A stretch of 59,957 bases of DNA from Chara braunii (Eukaryota > Streptophyta > Charophyceae > Charales > Characeae), in assembly GCA_003427395.1 (NCBI GenBank), contig BFEA01000343.1, positions 100,866 to 160,822 on the forward strand. The letters run 5' to 3'. The position numbers were made by a program, and so were the translations under genes. Positions 1 to 11,825 of this stretch are shown here, piece after piece; position 1 is the first letter of the stretch; every line of letters starts with the position of its first letter. The notes below the pieces were generated by a model. That model was not told where the DNA came from. It saw nothing but the letters and a program-made list of their open reading frames with translations, and searched no databases.

Positions 1-69
<69 letters not shown>
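1..69. repeat. (GA)n microsatellite
   Basis: Uninterrupted GA dinucleotides open the window and grade into GGA/GAC-rich sequence. No coding content; reading frames here only encode Arg-Glu or Ser-Leu repeats. Confidence 0.95.
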
Positions 70-71
<2 letters not shown>

Positions 72-126
72 GAGGAGGAAGAGGAGGAGGACGACTATAA
101 CGGACATGACGACGACAACGACGTGC

Positions 127-131
127 GAGCG

Positions 132-166
<35 letters not shown>

Positions 167-167
167 C
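127..167. repeat. (CG)n/(GA)n compound microsatellite
   Basis: A run of alternating GCGC passes directly into GAGA. Just downstream (about 170-270) two imperfect copies of a segment containing CACGCGCTGGT occur about 50 bases apart. Confidence 0.85.
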
Positions 168-448
168 GCACCTGCTTCACCCTGCTGCACGCGCTGGTAG
201 CCCGTCGCCGCGCAACTTTTCTCTGCTCCACGCGCTGGTTGCCAGGCAGCTGATCGCTGCTCCACGCGTGCACGTCGAGGGATGAGTTCAAAAAATGGCG
301 CGGGGGAAGAACGCTGCCTTCGAAAAGTGGCNGCCGTGAACTGCCCCCCCGGCGAGTCAGAAAAAAAAAAAAAAAAGTAACCAAGTTCACCAAGAAATTC
401 TCCGCCCCTTCCGGACGGTGGCAAAAGGGACGAAAAAATAAGGGCCAT

Positions 449-501
449 TTTTTTTGGGGCGGCCCAAGGCGTGAAAAAATGCCCTGGGCCGCCCAAAAAA
501 C
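449..501. repeat. Short inverted repeat (hairpin)
   Basis: Arms of about 20 bases around GGGCGGCCCA and TGGGCCGCCC, each bordered by a T or A run, with a loop of about 10 bases. It lies in otherwise unassigned sequence from 170 to 870 that holds homopolymer runs and nested GGATCC palindromes (about 557-605) but no recognisable gene. Confidence 0.6.
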
Positions 502-877
502 ATTTGGCCGTTGGCCTGGAGGGCCTCCATCCGGACCGATTACCGGAAAGCGGTACCGGATCCCGGATCCCGGAGGGTCCGGATCCCTTTTCGGGGGTCC
601 GGATCGTAGCCATGCTTTAAACCCCAAGGCAAAAGTGTCTTTTCATGCAAAATTCACTCTTTTCAGTTTTCAAGATTTTCAGGATTTTTCAGGGCTGGCC
701 AAAACAGTGAACTCCAAGACCCCAACAAACACCAAACTTGGCGCACACAGACCTTGACCAAAAATAAAACAGGGCAACAAACGAAGAAAAAAAAAAATTG
801 GAAAAAATTATCTCCAATGCACTTTTCAGGGTTGGGGTTGTTACCTTGGGGTAGTGGGGTCCCTGTTAACCTTTGGT

Positions 878-1864
878 GCCCAGACTGATGGTTAGACCGA
901 GGTCACGAACAGGACTCTCGGAGATATTCTCCGAAAGATTGTTCGTGACGACCAGCAGTGGGATCTCCATCTTGCCCACGCGGAGATAGCCTACAACCAC
1001 GCCGTCTCGCCAACCACGGGGATGTCGCCTTACTATTGCGACCTCGACTATCACCCCCGTGTTCCCGTGAACTTCCTTCGACCGTCACAGATGCACCCCG
1101 AAACGAATTGTCCCGCGCTGGATGATTGGGTTGCACACATGACGTCGATTATGAAAACCGCACATGAGCACATAGCCGCTTCCCAGACTCGCATGGCAGC
1201 ACGTGCGAACCGATCGAGGATGGATCATTCATTCAAAGTCGGTGATGATCTTCTTATCGACGCTCGCCACTTACAGCTCAAAGCGGACACGCTTCGCAAG
1301 TTTCAACATCGCTTCTTTGGCCCATGCCGCATCCTCCAGGTTGTCGGTTTTGATACGGCATATAGCCCGTTCAGCTTCCGTGTGAAGCTGCCCGACTACC
1401 TACGCCAGACTCGTGTGCACGATGTCTACCACGTCTCGTTACTGCGTCCCTACCGCAGACCGTCCAGGCGTTTCGCTGGACGACCATACGAGCGCCCTCC
1501 ACCCATCATGGTGGACGGCCACGAGGAGTTTCTCGTTTCAGACATCGTTGGTTACCGAGTCACCGACGACAACCCTCCTCACGTTGAGTATCTCGTACGT
1601 TGGAAGGGTTACGCTGATGAGGAGGCTACTTGGGAGCCCCTCGAACACTTGCAGCACGCTCGCATGTTGGTGCGTGCTTATGATCGTGCTCGTCGTGTTG
1701 GGTTGACTGCTCCTCCTCAGCCCACTGACCCTCCTCTTTCTCCCTCGGCTGAGGAGACCGCTGAAGTCGAGCTTGCTCCATCTGAGGCAGACCTTCAGCA
1801 GCAGTCGGATGCTTCTGAGCGTCCACAGCGCACTCGTCGTCGTCCTGCTCGATACGACGATTGA
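878..1864 (+). pseudogene. Ty3/gypsy chromovirus pol 3' end: integrase C-terminus plus chromodomain
   Basis: This is the 3' end of a chromovirus pol gene. The integrase inserts element cDNA, and the terminal chromodomain is known in this family to steer insertion toward methylated-histone chromatin. The frame reads through TEVTNRTLG and AEIAYNHA, typical of the end of the integrase core, then the GPY/F-like region (HRFFGPCRIL) and the VHDVYHVSLLRPY box. The chromodomain is about residues 168-225 counted from the Met at 1022 (EYLVRWKGY, then TWEP). The frame is open from 896 to the stop at 1864. Immediately upstream is an in-frame TAG at 893-895, where the family normally has Gln in a QTDGQTE motif. 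Homology stops near 878, so the element is 5'-truncated and lacks gag, protease and RT. No LTR could be delimited after it. Confidence 0.9.
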
Positions 1865-2847
1865 CTCTGACTTACCTTCCCACGTCTTTGACTTCTCAGT
1901 ACTCAATCCACTCCAGTTTTGCTACTTCAGCTCGTCGACGTTGCAACTCTTCCTCAACGATATTCTGGACTTCTCATCGTGGACGTCATCGGCAGCTTCA
2001 TGGACTTCGCCACGATCAGCTCTGCCTACTTCAGACGTCATCACTCTCTTACCACTTTATCCTATACAGATGGTCTCCCTTCGCCGGGTTCCTCTGAGTT
2101 GGGCTCTCCCTTGGTATACGCATAGGCATCGGGACGGTAGCGTTGCCCTTGCTTCCCAACTTACGGACCTAGCTCCGACTTCCCTCACCTTAGGAGTCAT
2201 TTGCATGATTCCCTTACCCATCACTTTCCTACCCTTTGCCGGCCCTCACGCCCTAGTTAGGCAGCCTCGCATGCTTCATCTAGGTGCGCCCAGTATACCA
2301 GGCTCCCTTGTTCCCTTGCATGGTCGACCCTCCATAGCGATCACCCCTTTAGTCGAGCATTACCCGCCCTGATGGTCTATCTGTTAGGGTCGTTGGTTTT
2401 GTTCGCTCCCAGTTCCCTACCCTCATTGAGCCTGATGACATGTGTTCCCCCTGTCACTATGTGTGGATGCCCTTAGGAGTTATCGACCCCTAGGCTGCAT
2501 TCGCCACCCTCATAGATCATCCCAACCTTTGGTTTGCGACACACTTCTCCTGTGACATATGGTTGTCTTGTTGTTGCTTTGTTGCTCTCAGACTGAGGCT
2601 ACCGCCTTTGACATTTATAGGATTTAGTTATTCTGCCTTTACTGTCCTTAGGACTTATACACTAGTCAACTGTTTCCAGACTGAGGCTACTGCCTCCAAC
2701 ATTCTAGGACCTAGTTGTCATTACTTTTTACTTTCATAGGACATGTATGCTAGTTAGTTGCTTCTGCTTTCACTTAGGCTGTTAGCTGTGACATTGTTGT
2801 TTTTTTTGTGGCATTTCCTATCCTAGGTTGCATCGCATGGACTCAGG
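1865..2847 (+). other. Non-coding tail after the chromovirus pol fragment
   Basis: Pyrimidine-rich sequence without a credible gene. It is probably the 3' untranslated region and possibly the 3' LTR of the chromovirus. No TG...CA pair, polypurine tract or second LTR copy could be assigned, so the boundary is unknown. Confidence 0.4.
2589..2763. repeat. Tandem duplication, 88-bp unit, two copies
   Basis: Two adjacent copies each begin CAGACTGAGGCTAC and end TAGT followed by GTTTC or GCTTC. They start at 2589 and 2677 and are roughly 75 percent alike by eye. Confidence 0.75.
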
Positions 2848-3069
2848 ATGGAGCTTTCTCCGCATCCTAGACTACTCAGGTTTTCTTTTTCTTGGATGGA
2901 GTTCCGCTTCTTGGCGGAAGCGTGCTTGTATCTAGGCGATCCATCACAGGCCGAGGATCATGTAGCGGACCTCTGGTCGGCCTGTGAGACCATCCCCTTG
3001 GCCTGTTCTCACAGGCCTGTGTTGTATTTGGGGCAGTCCAGTCTAGGCCGGTACCTCTGTCGGTACCCG

Positions 3070-4197
3070 CTAGTCCAGTCCAGTCCCGTCAGTCCGCTTG
3101 GGTATACCCCAACTGTTGTATGTTTTCCGATTCATTCTGCATTCGCACAATTTTTGGAGTACGTGCGTTGGAGTCTGTTGTGGGAGCTGCGCTGTGCCAT
3201 CTCGCTCCCCTTCTTCCTCCATCTCCATCTCTGTCCCAGGCACCACACCTGGTGGGTCCGCCACATTGTCGGAGTATGACTCGAAGCTCTGCATTGATCT
3301 ATACGAGTACTCCTCTGCCCATACATTTTCCTCATTTTTCCCTTTGTACCTGATTTGGACCCGGTTCGGCTCCTTCCAAATTCTCAGATCGCATCCCAGG
3401 AAAGTCCAAGTCCCCCCTGCCATCGTCCGTCCTCTTCAGCTGTAGGTTCACATCATAGATCCCTGCGACCTTTTCCACCATCCCCGCTGCCCTGTCTTTC
3501 CCTCTATTTGTCCTTCCTTCCCACACGAATACCGATAGATCATCAAACAACCTCACCCCTCGAACCAACCCCCTATCCTTCCCTAGTGCCTCCAAAAATT
3601 GGCCTCATTATAGATGCACAACAGGCAGGCCAGGGGGGGACTGCTACTTTTCCCCATGGGCACCCCCTTAACCTGTCTGAGCAGTCTTCCGACCGCCATC
3701 AGAAACGTGTTATCTAGCTCATATCGTATATACTCCATAACTTGATTCATACTCACAAACAACCAATCCTTGTCCCTTTGATTAGCAAACGATACCCCCT
3801 TTCCTCTCCTGTTGACATACACACCCTTCCTCCTTTTCCTCTTCATCATTCCCTCAAGCCATTCGACGACCTTCACTATCGATGCATGGGGTAACTCATT
3901 GAACATTTCCTTGACATCAAAGAACAGTCCTTTGACCGTCCCTCGCTTCCCTTTTTCTTGTGCCCATTTGGTAATTCCTTCCATTCTCCTTTTTAAATCC
4001 CCCGTCGATCTCAGATTAAAGTGCCTGGACGGAGGTAGCAGTGCAATCATGCCATTCAGAGCTCTCGCAACTCTCTGCCCTGCTTGCTTTGATGGTTCTG
4101 GGTACGACGGGGTAATTGGTCTAAATTTGCCAATGTCCTTGTTCTTCGACAAAATATATGCATATCCAAACCTCCCTTTCCCTTTCCATTTCCCCAA
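3070..4197 (-). pseudogene. Reverse transcriptase core of the Penelope-like element
   Basis: RT motifs appear in order. FRPITP opens the core. FFDVKEMFNELPH carries the first catalytic Asp and the MFNELP context typical of Penelope-type enzymes. GVPMGKSSSPPLA is motif B. After a frame change near 3590, RLFDDLSVFVW carries the catalytic Asp pair. A second frame change near 3350-3420 leads to NLQLKRTDDGRGDLDF, matching the block after the active site, and a tail to the stop near 3070. The order and motif style separate it from LINE and LTR RTs. Confidence 0.8.
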
Positions 4198-4224
4198 ACT
4201 ATCGAAACCTCCCTTCTTATACTT

Positions 4225-5337
4225 TTATTTACATTCAGCGAGAACATCCTCCTCCGAACCTGCAACCGCCTCAAAACTCTCATTCCCCCAAAACATATCT
4301 CTTATTCCATCTGCATAGACCTTCGGGCACATGACCAGTGTCTCTGCTGGATTTTTATCAAGAGGTACCCGAACGAAATTTACCAATAACTTCCCCCATC
4401 GTTCAACGACGTCATCAGTGCATCCCCTCCCACAATTTCCTTCCATCCTAACGACCTTCCAAACTTCACCCGATGTCACTGATCTTTCCAATCCAAACTT
4501 CCGAACGACATCGTTCACCTCCTTCAACACTTCCCTCACGAGATCCCTTCCTTCCTTCCTAATCGAGTCCTTAGCATTCTTCAGAGCATTGGGAACATTT
4601 CTCAGAGCGCTCAGTTTAAAGGTCACATGCCCCTCCACTTTCGGGAGGTGTGAGTCTGCACAGGGGCAGACACCAACCACATTTCAAGCTACTGCTTTGT
4701 GGTTCTGCAGGGTCTGACCAACTGTTTGGCTCCGTTTCCCAACAGTCCTCGGGCGTCTGCAAATGACCTTGCTGATGCACTCTGGGAAATGCTCCCTAAC
4801 TTCATCTTTTACCAAATTCCGTACTACCCGCTTTGAGATCGCATCACTATAGGTAATTCGTACTACCAGTCTTTTTCTCAGCTTCACCCCAATTGTTTTC
4901 GAAATAACTCCATCTACGACATTCTTAACCTTTTTCCTCGTGGCCTTTTTAGAAAACGTTCTCGCAGCTTGGAACAACCTGACCAGTTCCTCCAACGACC
5001 GCTTAAACAATCCTTTTACCGTCCAGGGCAGCGAGAGCAGTCGGATCAGTACTTTCTTATCCTTAGTAAGGCCAAATTTACTCCGAACCAATTTGACCAC
5101 CTGGACCCTTCCCCCTTTCGCCAATTCCTTCTTACATTCCTTCAATGCCACTTTCCTCCCCTTGGTCCTTAGGATTGTTTCCCCAAATTTCCTACGAACC
5201 ACCGACCATCTCGTAGTCCACACGCTTTCTTTTTCCACTACGAAGTCTCGGTTCCCTGCATTCAATACAAGACACAGATCACAAAACTCCCTCTTCTTAT
5301 TCCTAAACCTAATTAACCCGGCCCCCTTGCTATTCAC
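4225..5337 (-). pseudogene. Linker and RT N-terminal region of the Penelope-like element
   Basis: A Lys/Arg-rich segment of about 217 codons runs from 5337 to a TGA at about 4683, probably an eroded CGA. The same frame then continues. Just after the stop is a Cys-Pro-Cys followed by His, a possible small zinc-binding knuckle. Further on come VPLDKNP and VMCPKVYAD, which match the start of Penelope-type RT, where a DK-containing motif precedes the first RT blocks. The frame then meets two close stops before the RT core. No separate function is recognisable for the basic part. Confidence 0.6.
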
Positions 5338-5764
5338 TCTTCCTTTCCTTGCATTTCTGGCTCTGTTTTCTTCCTTTTCGCCTACCTGATTTCTTGTACC
5401 CTATGCTATTTAAGCATGGCGACCATCGCTTAATACACATTCCCTCGACCTGTAGCAGTTCATCATTACCACAACATACGAGAGGAATTGCAACATACCC
5501 CTTCCATCCCACCTTCCTGAGCCACTTGTACAACCTATTCTTTCCTCCTTGTTGGTTTGCCTGCTGCACGTGTTCCCGCCATCTCACCTCAAGTTCCCTT
5601 TCGGTTTTTCCTATATAAAACTTTCGACAAAATGGACTCAAGATAAGGTAAACACACGAATTTGCATACAACCATTCATACGGGTACTTGTCAAACGCTT
5701 CAAGCATAAAGTACCTAAACTTATTTGCATGACCGATACAGCCTTCAACGATCAAAAACAACAA
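5330..5764 (-). pseudogene. GIY-YIG endonuclease domain of the Penelope-like element
   Basis: This domain would nick target DNA to prime reverse transcription. The frame shows the paired motifs CVYLI and FYIGKTERE about 11 residues apart. They are followed by the conserved Arg and His of VRWREH and, later, by the metal-binding Glu in LLQVEGMCIKRWSPCLN; the P-x-LN ending is typical of the family. The region of about 144 codons opens with TTG rather than ATG, so the true start is unassigned; a Met about 20 codons in is possible. A basic tail (KKSGRRKGRK) follows, then a frame change into the linker. The domain itself is uninterrupted. Confidence 0.85.
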
Positions 5765-5810
5765 AAGTATCCGACAAATCCTATCAACTATCCCTAGTAG
5801 TCACTTACAA

Positions 5811-6144
5811 TTCTGGTGAGGGACGTGCAACCAACGCTGAGCGCTCCGTTGTTACGCCGCCGGTTCAGGCAGACCGGCCTCGCTAGCCACTACCCCGACT
5901 CTCTGCCGGGCGAAATGGTCATCGCCCACCATCCCATCCAACAACCATAGCTAGATCAACCCACTTCATACATCAAAGCAGGCGGGACATAGAGGCGAGT
6001 CAGTGAGCCAAAAAGAGTCAATGATACTCTTTTCAATACGTACAACGTGGAACAGGACAGGCGCTCGCGCCCTATCCCAAAAGCGCGCCAGCGGATTTCG
6101 AGGACCTCCATAGGCGACCCCCTATCCTGCTTTAGGGCAGGAGA
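5811..6144. other. Spacer between the Penelope-like element and the LINE
   Basis: GC-richer sequence with no open frame of note, probably the two untranslated 5' regions placed back to back. A CCTATCCTGC / GGGCAGGAG-type inverted repeat sits near 6120-6143. No clear hammerhead core was found here on either strand. Confidence 0.4.
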
Positions 6145-7142
6145 TTGCCGAGGTATCCCATACCCGCCTGCGACCCAGTGCTTGACCCTTCAAAGCTGAT
6201 GCTAAAGGTACACTCCTATTCTGAATGCCCATCCACTACCGACTCAAGAACCTACAGGCCTGAACAAATCGGCCCCTCAACAGTTGGAGTGAATCATGGC
6301 AGTAGCAGCAGCGGGGATGCAGCAATGCGAGACCCGAGGTTAGCCCTGCGCACGCCTGTGAAGCAGCGAAGAATCAACAAAGACGGAGAGGGTCTAATCA
6401 CCCAAGAAGATGAGGAAGGCGAAGTGGACTTCTACTCCATACCAATCAATAGAGAGGGCACTCAGCAACAGGTCCATACAGGAGTACGACAGCTTGTCCA
6501 ACAAGGGGGACCTCTGTCGATTCAGCCATCCAGCAGCGGACTCTCCACCGGAGCTGTCAGGCACCAATTTGTTTTGCTCTGCTTCACGCTGACTCCTTAG
6601 GGCACCAAATTCATGGCCAAGAGAACGGAGCAGGGCTTGCTTGTCATCCCAACGGTGGCAATCGGGTCCTCCCCTACCACGGAGGAAGCAGTAAAGGCAG
6701 TGGCGGCGACCATCATCGCAGACTGCTTCCCCTTCAGACTGGTACTGGGCTTAAGAGTGGGTCGCAAAACGGTCGCCACAGCGGCCGGTGGAAGTTGGCA
6801 TTTCTGGATAGGGGTCTTGGATGCTAGAGTGGTCCTCGACACAACGACATTGCTGGCAACTCAGGGTGTAGTATGACTTCCTTTAAGCTGGTTTGCCTCA
6901 GCTGCAATAGAGGAGCTGCAGGAAACCTTTCTTACTGATGAGGTCAATGCCAAGATTGTGGTCGAGTTTTGCCCCTCCCTTGCAACTGACAAGCAACCTC
7001 ACTCCGCCGGTTTTCGCAATCTCTCGCACCATGGAACTCTACTGCAAAAGTCGAAGGAAATAGGAGGCAGAGACCCACATGCCAACAACATGAAGATACA
7101 CAGCAGATCCCTTCGTCAGCTGCTCCTGCAGTCGTTGATGCC
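6145..7142 (+). pseudogene. ORF1-like region of the LINE
   Basis: Three successive broken frames (about 6145-6600, 6613-6876 and 6958-7142) lie just in front of the endonuclease. The first is hydrophilic and rich in Ser, Gln and acidic residues. No RRM or CCHC knuckle could be recognised. The assignment rests on position alone; it could equally be the N-terminal extension of ORF2. Confidence 0.4.
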
Positions 7143-8083
7143 CAACCTTAAACTTGCCATGTGGAACATGCGGGCTTAGGGGACACAATCGGGAGGCACA
7201 AGAAGACAAGACTGAAAACTTGGATTCACGATCAGAAAATCCAAGTGATGTTCATTCAGGAAACCAAGCTGGATGAAACCAAGATCCAACAGATCTCCAT
7301 CTGGTGGAAGGGCCCTCAAATCTGGGCCCCTGCCACTAACACAAGAGGACGATGTGCCATTTTGTTCCACAGGAACCTCGAGATGCAAATACACGACCAG
7401 GACGCTAACATTTGGGGCCACTGGGTATGGGCCCGCATATAGTTGGGATCAGAGGAGTGGATCTTCATGACAGTCTACGTGCCTTCCGACCCAGCAGAGC
7501 GCAGATCATTCCTGGAGGAGCTCCCTGCAATGATGCTTGTGGTGGACAACATCGTACTTGCCGGCGACTTCAATTTGACTCATACCAGTCATTGACTCAC
7601 CCGAGGTCACACCAAGGACACCACCATGATGGCTAACTTCATGACAGAGCACAACCTGATTGATTCCTTCATAACAACATATCCACTGGAACCCGGCTAC
7701 ACCTGGTTCTCCTCGCAGTCTACAGACAATCGTCCTCCCCCGAAGAGAAGGTTAAACCTCATCCTCACCAAGGTGCTGCCTGAGATTTGCTCACAACGGT
7801 TGAATGCATTATTGAGTCTCTATCAGATCACAGACCGCTAATAGCCTGCTTTGAACTGGCGGACCAGCTACATAGGGGACCAAGCACCTTTCGACTCAAC
7901 ACAGACATCTTGAACCTACCAGGGATCAAAGAGTGGCTGGCAAATCACAAGGTAACATGGCAACAAGCAAGAGAGGGATTTGAATCAGACGAGGAGTGGG
8001 TCCAGATTGACTTTCGAATTACCACTAGGGCTCTGGATGTTTTCTCCAGGATGCTAGCATGGGAGAGGAGGCGACAGGAATAA
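7143..8083 (+). pseudogene. APE-type endonuclease domain of the LINE
   Basis: The exonuclease-endonuclease-phosphatase fold of LINE ORF2 nicks target DNA. Motifs occur in order: KLAMWNMR (start of the domain), FIQETKLDE with the catalytic Glu (about 7253), VLAGDFNLTH (about 7557) and SDHRPLIACF (about 7824), which carries the terminal Asp-His pair. At least three frame changes and a TAG inside the first motif region break it. Confidence 0.85.
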
Positions 8084-8437
8084 CAATGCAGGAGTATCAT
8101 CGCAGAAGCTGAGGAAGAGCTGGAGGGGAAACCATTAACGGAGCAATATTAGCATCAGAGGCGAAACAGGGTCTTGCAATAGCTAGGGGACCTGCAGGTT
8201 GAGCAGCAAGTAGCATGCGCTAAAAGGGCTCAAGAGAGGGGAATGATTACTGGGGATCGAATGACTAGGGAAACCTTTCAGCGGGTGTGCCTGCCGAGAG
8301 CACATACCCTGATGAGGGAGATGCACCACCCCTAACATCCAGAGGCAGATCCAGCCAAGGACTCAGCGGCAATAGGCGAATATGCGCTGATCTATTTTAG
8401 CGATATTCTCACCTCACGCCGCCAGCCAAATCAGTCA

Positions 8438-9290
8438 TTGCAGCAGCTCAAAGAGGAATGTGATATATCGCAGCATACACACGTTAAGCTACCAGACGAC
8501 GCCAATGCCGCTTTAAACCAACCTATCACACTGGATGAGTTTTGGCAGGCCGTTAAATGTATGACACAAGGTAAAAGCCCAGCCTCTGATGGGTTGCCTG
8601 CGGAGTTTTATGAAGATGTTTGGGCACATGTAGGCCCAACTCTCTTGACTCTCTACAATCACGTACTTGAAGGGGGGTCGCTGACAGAAGACAAAAAGCT
8701 TGGCATTATCACTCTGATCTACAAAAAAGGCAACAAAGGCAACATCCAAAATTGGCGGCCCATCTCCAGACTTAACGTCTCATTATGACTCTCATACAAG
8801 ATTCTCGCTAAATTGTTGGCCAGAAGGCTAGCTCCCTACCTTCCAGGTCTTGTTCACACAGACCAGGAAGCCTTTGTGTAGGGTCGCTCAATCGCAGAGA
8901 ACACCTTGATGACCGTCGGAGCACTCGAAGTCATCGAAAGGGAAAACCGCCAAGTGTTAGTCGCAATGCTTGACCTGGAGAAGGCGTACGACCGAGTCAA
9001 TTGGTCCTTCGTCCTTGCCACGTTCGAACACATGGGCTTCGGTCCCATGTACAGACAGTGGGTCAGAGAGCTCTATGAAGACTCGACAACAACGGTCAAT
9101 GTCGACGGCTTCCTATCGCCAACCTTCACTCTTACGCGATCCCTTCGTCAAGGTTTCCCCCTTGCCTCTCTCCTATTTGCGCTGCGGATGGAGGTGCTTC
9201 TCAACTCTCTTCGCTCTCTCCAATCATCCAAGGACTCGACTTGGGAGGAGGCGACAAGCTGCTCACAAGGGCAATAGCAGATGATCTCCT
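8438..9290 (+). pseudogene. Reverse transcriptase domain of the LINE
   Basis: The non-LTR RT signature is clear: GKSPASDGLPAEFY, then LITLIYKKG-like sequence, NWRPIS (about 8751), TDQEAFV, DLEKAYDRVNW with the first catalytic Asp (about 8971), and LRQGFPLASLLFAL. After a frame change, IADDLLL carries the Asp pair of the active site (about 9277). A TGA follows the NWRPIS block and a TAG replaces the residue after EAFV. Family assignment is secure; the copy is dead. Confidence 0.9.
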
Positions 9291-9502
9291 ACTCACTCTG
9301 GAGGCCACGACTGTATGTTTTTTTTTGTCAAACGTCGTCTCCACAAGGCGCCTTCAAGAATCCACCGAAAAGCTAAGGTTTCTGAATCACTTGAAGAGGC
9401 TAAACTCCAGTTGGATAACAACACACAACTGCCTGAAGCCCAAGTCAACTGGGAGAAGTCAGTTTACTTCCTCCTAGTAGCTTATGACCCGACAGGATAG
9501 AG

Positions 9503-11206
9503 ATGGGGTATGAAACGAGTTTCCCCCAACCTCTCGGAGCGCTACCTTGGGGTGCACGTCTCTCTAACGAACGCCAACCCCAAGCAATTCTCAATGCTGC
9601 AAACCAAGACGCGTGCCAACATTCAGTATTGCCGAGTAGCCATCGGGCTTTCGCGACTCCGTCGGATGATGCTCATCACATAGGTGGTCTTAACCCAGCT
9701 CTGGCACGTCGCTGCAGTTTGTCTCCTACCCAAAGCCTCTGCCAAACAAATCACTACAGATGCGGCACGCTATCTTTGGAAACCCTCTGCACAGGAAGGG
9801 CATGGCTTCATCTCCAAATGCGCATGGGAAAAGGTAAATGCAAGCAAAGGGGAAGGCGACCTTGGCATACTGGACCCGCGAAAGTAAAATTTGGTTTTGA
9901 TTACGAAGTGGATCTTGAAAGCAGTCACCTCGTCAGACAGAAGAGCCTGGCTGGCTGTGCTCGAATGTCTCCTTCAACAGGAGTTGGGCCTAGCACGAAA
10001 AGAAGAAGTATGGTGTGCAATTTTCATGTCCTCCTACAATCGTAGACAGTTGCGCTCACCGCTTGCAAACGCATGCTGGACAGCCTGGCGAACCCTGATG
10101 CCTCCCCACACGAAGGAACCGACCACAAGGGAGGAAGTCCTGAGGCACATACTCTTTGACAATGCAGAAATTCTCAGCGCTCAGGGCATCCCGTTTGCAG
10201 CATCAGCCACACCAGGAGACTTCGGCAGACGATGGACAGAGCGAGGAGTTGCTAGAATTGAGGATCTATGGGATGAAGCAACGAGCGACTGACACACTCT
10301 TGATCACCTCAAAGTGAAACTCAGGAGGCTGCAGCTGATTAACGAACGAAGCCATCAGTTCCAGATAGCTATACCGCCTCACTAGCTCGCCCGACTGCGA
10401 ACACGAGCACCAACAGAGGGGGAATGTTTTCCCCCCAAGATGACAACGAACCACGCACAGTGTTACTCATGATGGATCAACTGGACGAGGACACATGGAG
10501 GGCGCAAGAATGGACTACAGCGGATGCAACATAGGTACGTTTTAAACTTTAGCTACAAGGCGAGATAGTGGTGCCTCTTACACAGGCAATCCAACAGGTG
10601 CGAGTTCTTACCTCGACTGTAGCAGGGATTACCACACATGAGCTCCTGGTCGGAGGTGCACCGGTCAGGGCCTTGCAAATTGACCCCTTGGGTCATTTTT
10701 GGGAGTCGCCTCCAGGATACAGGAAATTCCTTTGTCAATACACCTCAAGGCTTGGCAGAGCACTCCTTACCAATGTGGATAACCTCCCTTCAGCGGTCAT
10801 AGGCAACCTCAATTCGAGAGCCACAATAGCGAACCCAGTCACTGACAGACAACTGCGCACCCTTTGGGCCCAACTCCAGAAGCTCGCAGCTCTACTGTGG
10901 CTTCTCTCGCATGCTGCAGTCCCTGAATCAGTTTGGTTGTATCAGAGGGGTATGGAGTTGGATACCAAGTGCAGGCGTTGTGGAGGCCAGGCGGAGGAAT
11001 CACTCACTCATCTTTTCTGGTCCTGCCCAGCCTCACATCGTATCTGGCAGTGGTGGGAAAGACACTGGCTCAGATTTGTAGGAAACCTCTTGCCATGGGA
11101 TGAGACGTGGACAATGCACGGTCTAATACCAGATACCTGGTTCAAACATAAGGGCAGAGGCTATGTTGCTCAAGCAATCTGCCCCATCCTTATTTGGACA
11201 ATCTAG
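9503..11206 (+). pseudogene. LINE ORF2 C-terminal region with zf-RVT zinc finger
   Basis: After the RT, several overlapping broken frames carry the post-RT region. The last of them (about 10568-11206) has the zf-RVT pattern typical of plant L1 elements: CRRCGG, then SLTHLFWSCPASHRIW, giving Cys-x2-Cys and His-x5-Cys ligands near 10970-11040. Sequence after 11206 to the poly(A) at 11831 reads as a 3' untranslated region. Confidence 0.75.
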
Positions 11207-11825
11207 GAGGACCAGAACAACATCGTCTTCAGGCAGCAGTGGACGAGTGACTCATCACTGATTCAGAAAGTTAAAGCCTAGATCCGGACTATGATTCATG
11301 TAGACTGGATCAGAAAAGTTGCAAGAGGCGGCACCGCCAGAGGCTGTCATTGGTTATTGGTCACCTGGGCCAGGGACAACCAGCTCGCAGTAGTCACCCA
11401 CCAGGGACGTTGGGCACTCGGTTGTCTCGGTGCGAGCGTTAGTAGGCAACAAGGTGAGGTGGGTGGAGAGTGCCTTTATTTTCTGGGATCTTTTGGGTGC
11501 AATCGATCGATTTTGGGCCGATGTCAGACCGATATTTCTTAGGCCTCTTTATTAGTTAGGAACTTTTCTAGATTAGACAGGGGAGGCAGTTAGGCTAGAT
11601 GCACATGGTACAATAGAGCTGGGGTTTTATCTCCTCTATACGCAAGCATTTTCGCACAGACCATCAGTGGAATTACAATTAGACTTAGGGAAAGGCAATG
11701 ACTTTGGGACTTTCGCAGGCGCATGCCTGTAAGCTAAACCGGCTGAAGCTGCCAGGATAACTCCGGGTGGAATTGTGAGGTCCCCGGCCTCAACTATTCG
11801 TTTTTGTGGAATGGAAGTACTAGTT

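Larger units (their letters stand above)
3070..5764 (-). mobile_element. Penelope-like retroelement with N-terminal GIY-YIG endonuclease
   Basis: Reading the minus strand, a GIY-YIG endonuclease comes first, then a basic linker, then a reverse transcriptase with Penelope-type motifs. Canonical Penelope elements have the nuclease after the RT. The reversed order matches the permuted clade described from green algae, protists and invertebrates (Chlamys/Naiad type). The coding region is broken by a TGA near 4683, stops near 4200-4225 and two or three frame changes, so this copy is inactive. Termini, pseudo-LTRs and target duplication were not found. It lies tail to tail with the chromovirus fragment and head to head with the LINE. 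Confidence 0.85.

Noticed and set aside
4405-4420. CTGATGA on the minus strand inside the Penelope-like element as a hammerhead core
   Set aside because: No helix II or GAAA segment follows, and the bases are accounted for by the RT coding frame.
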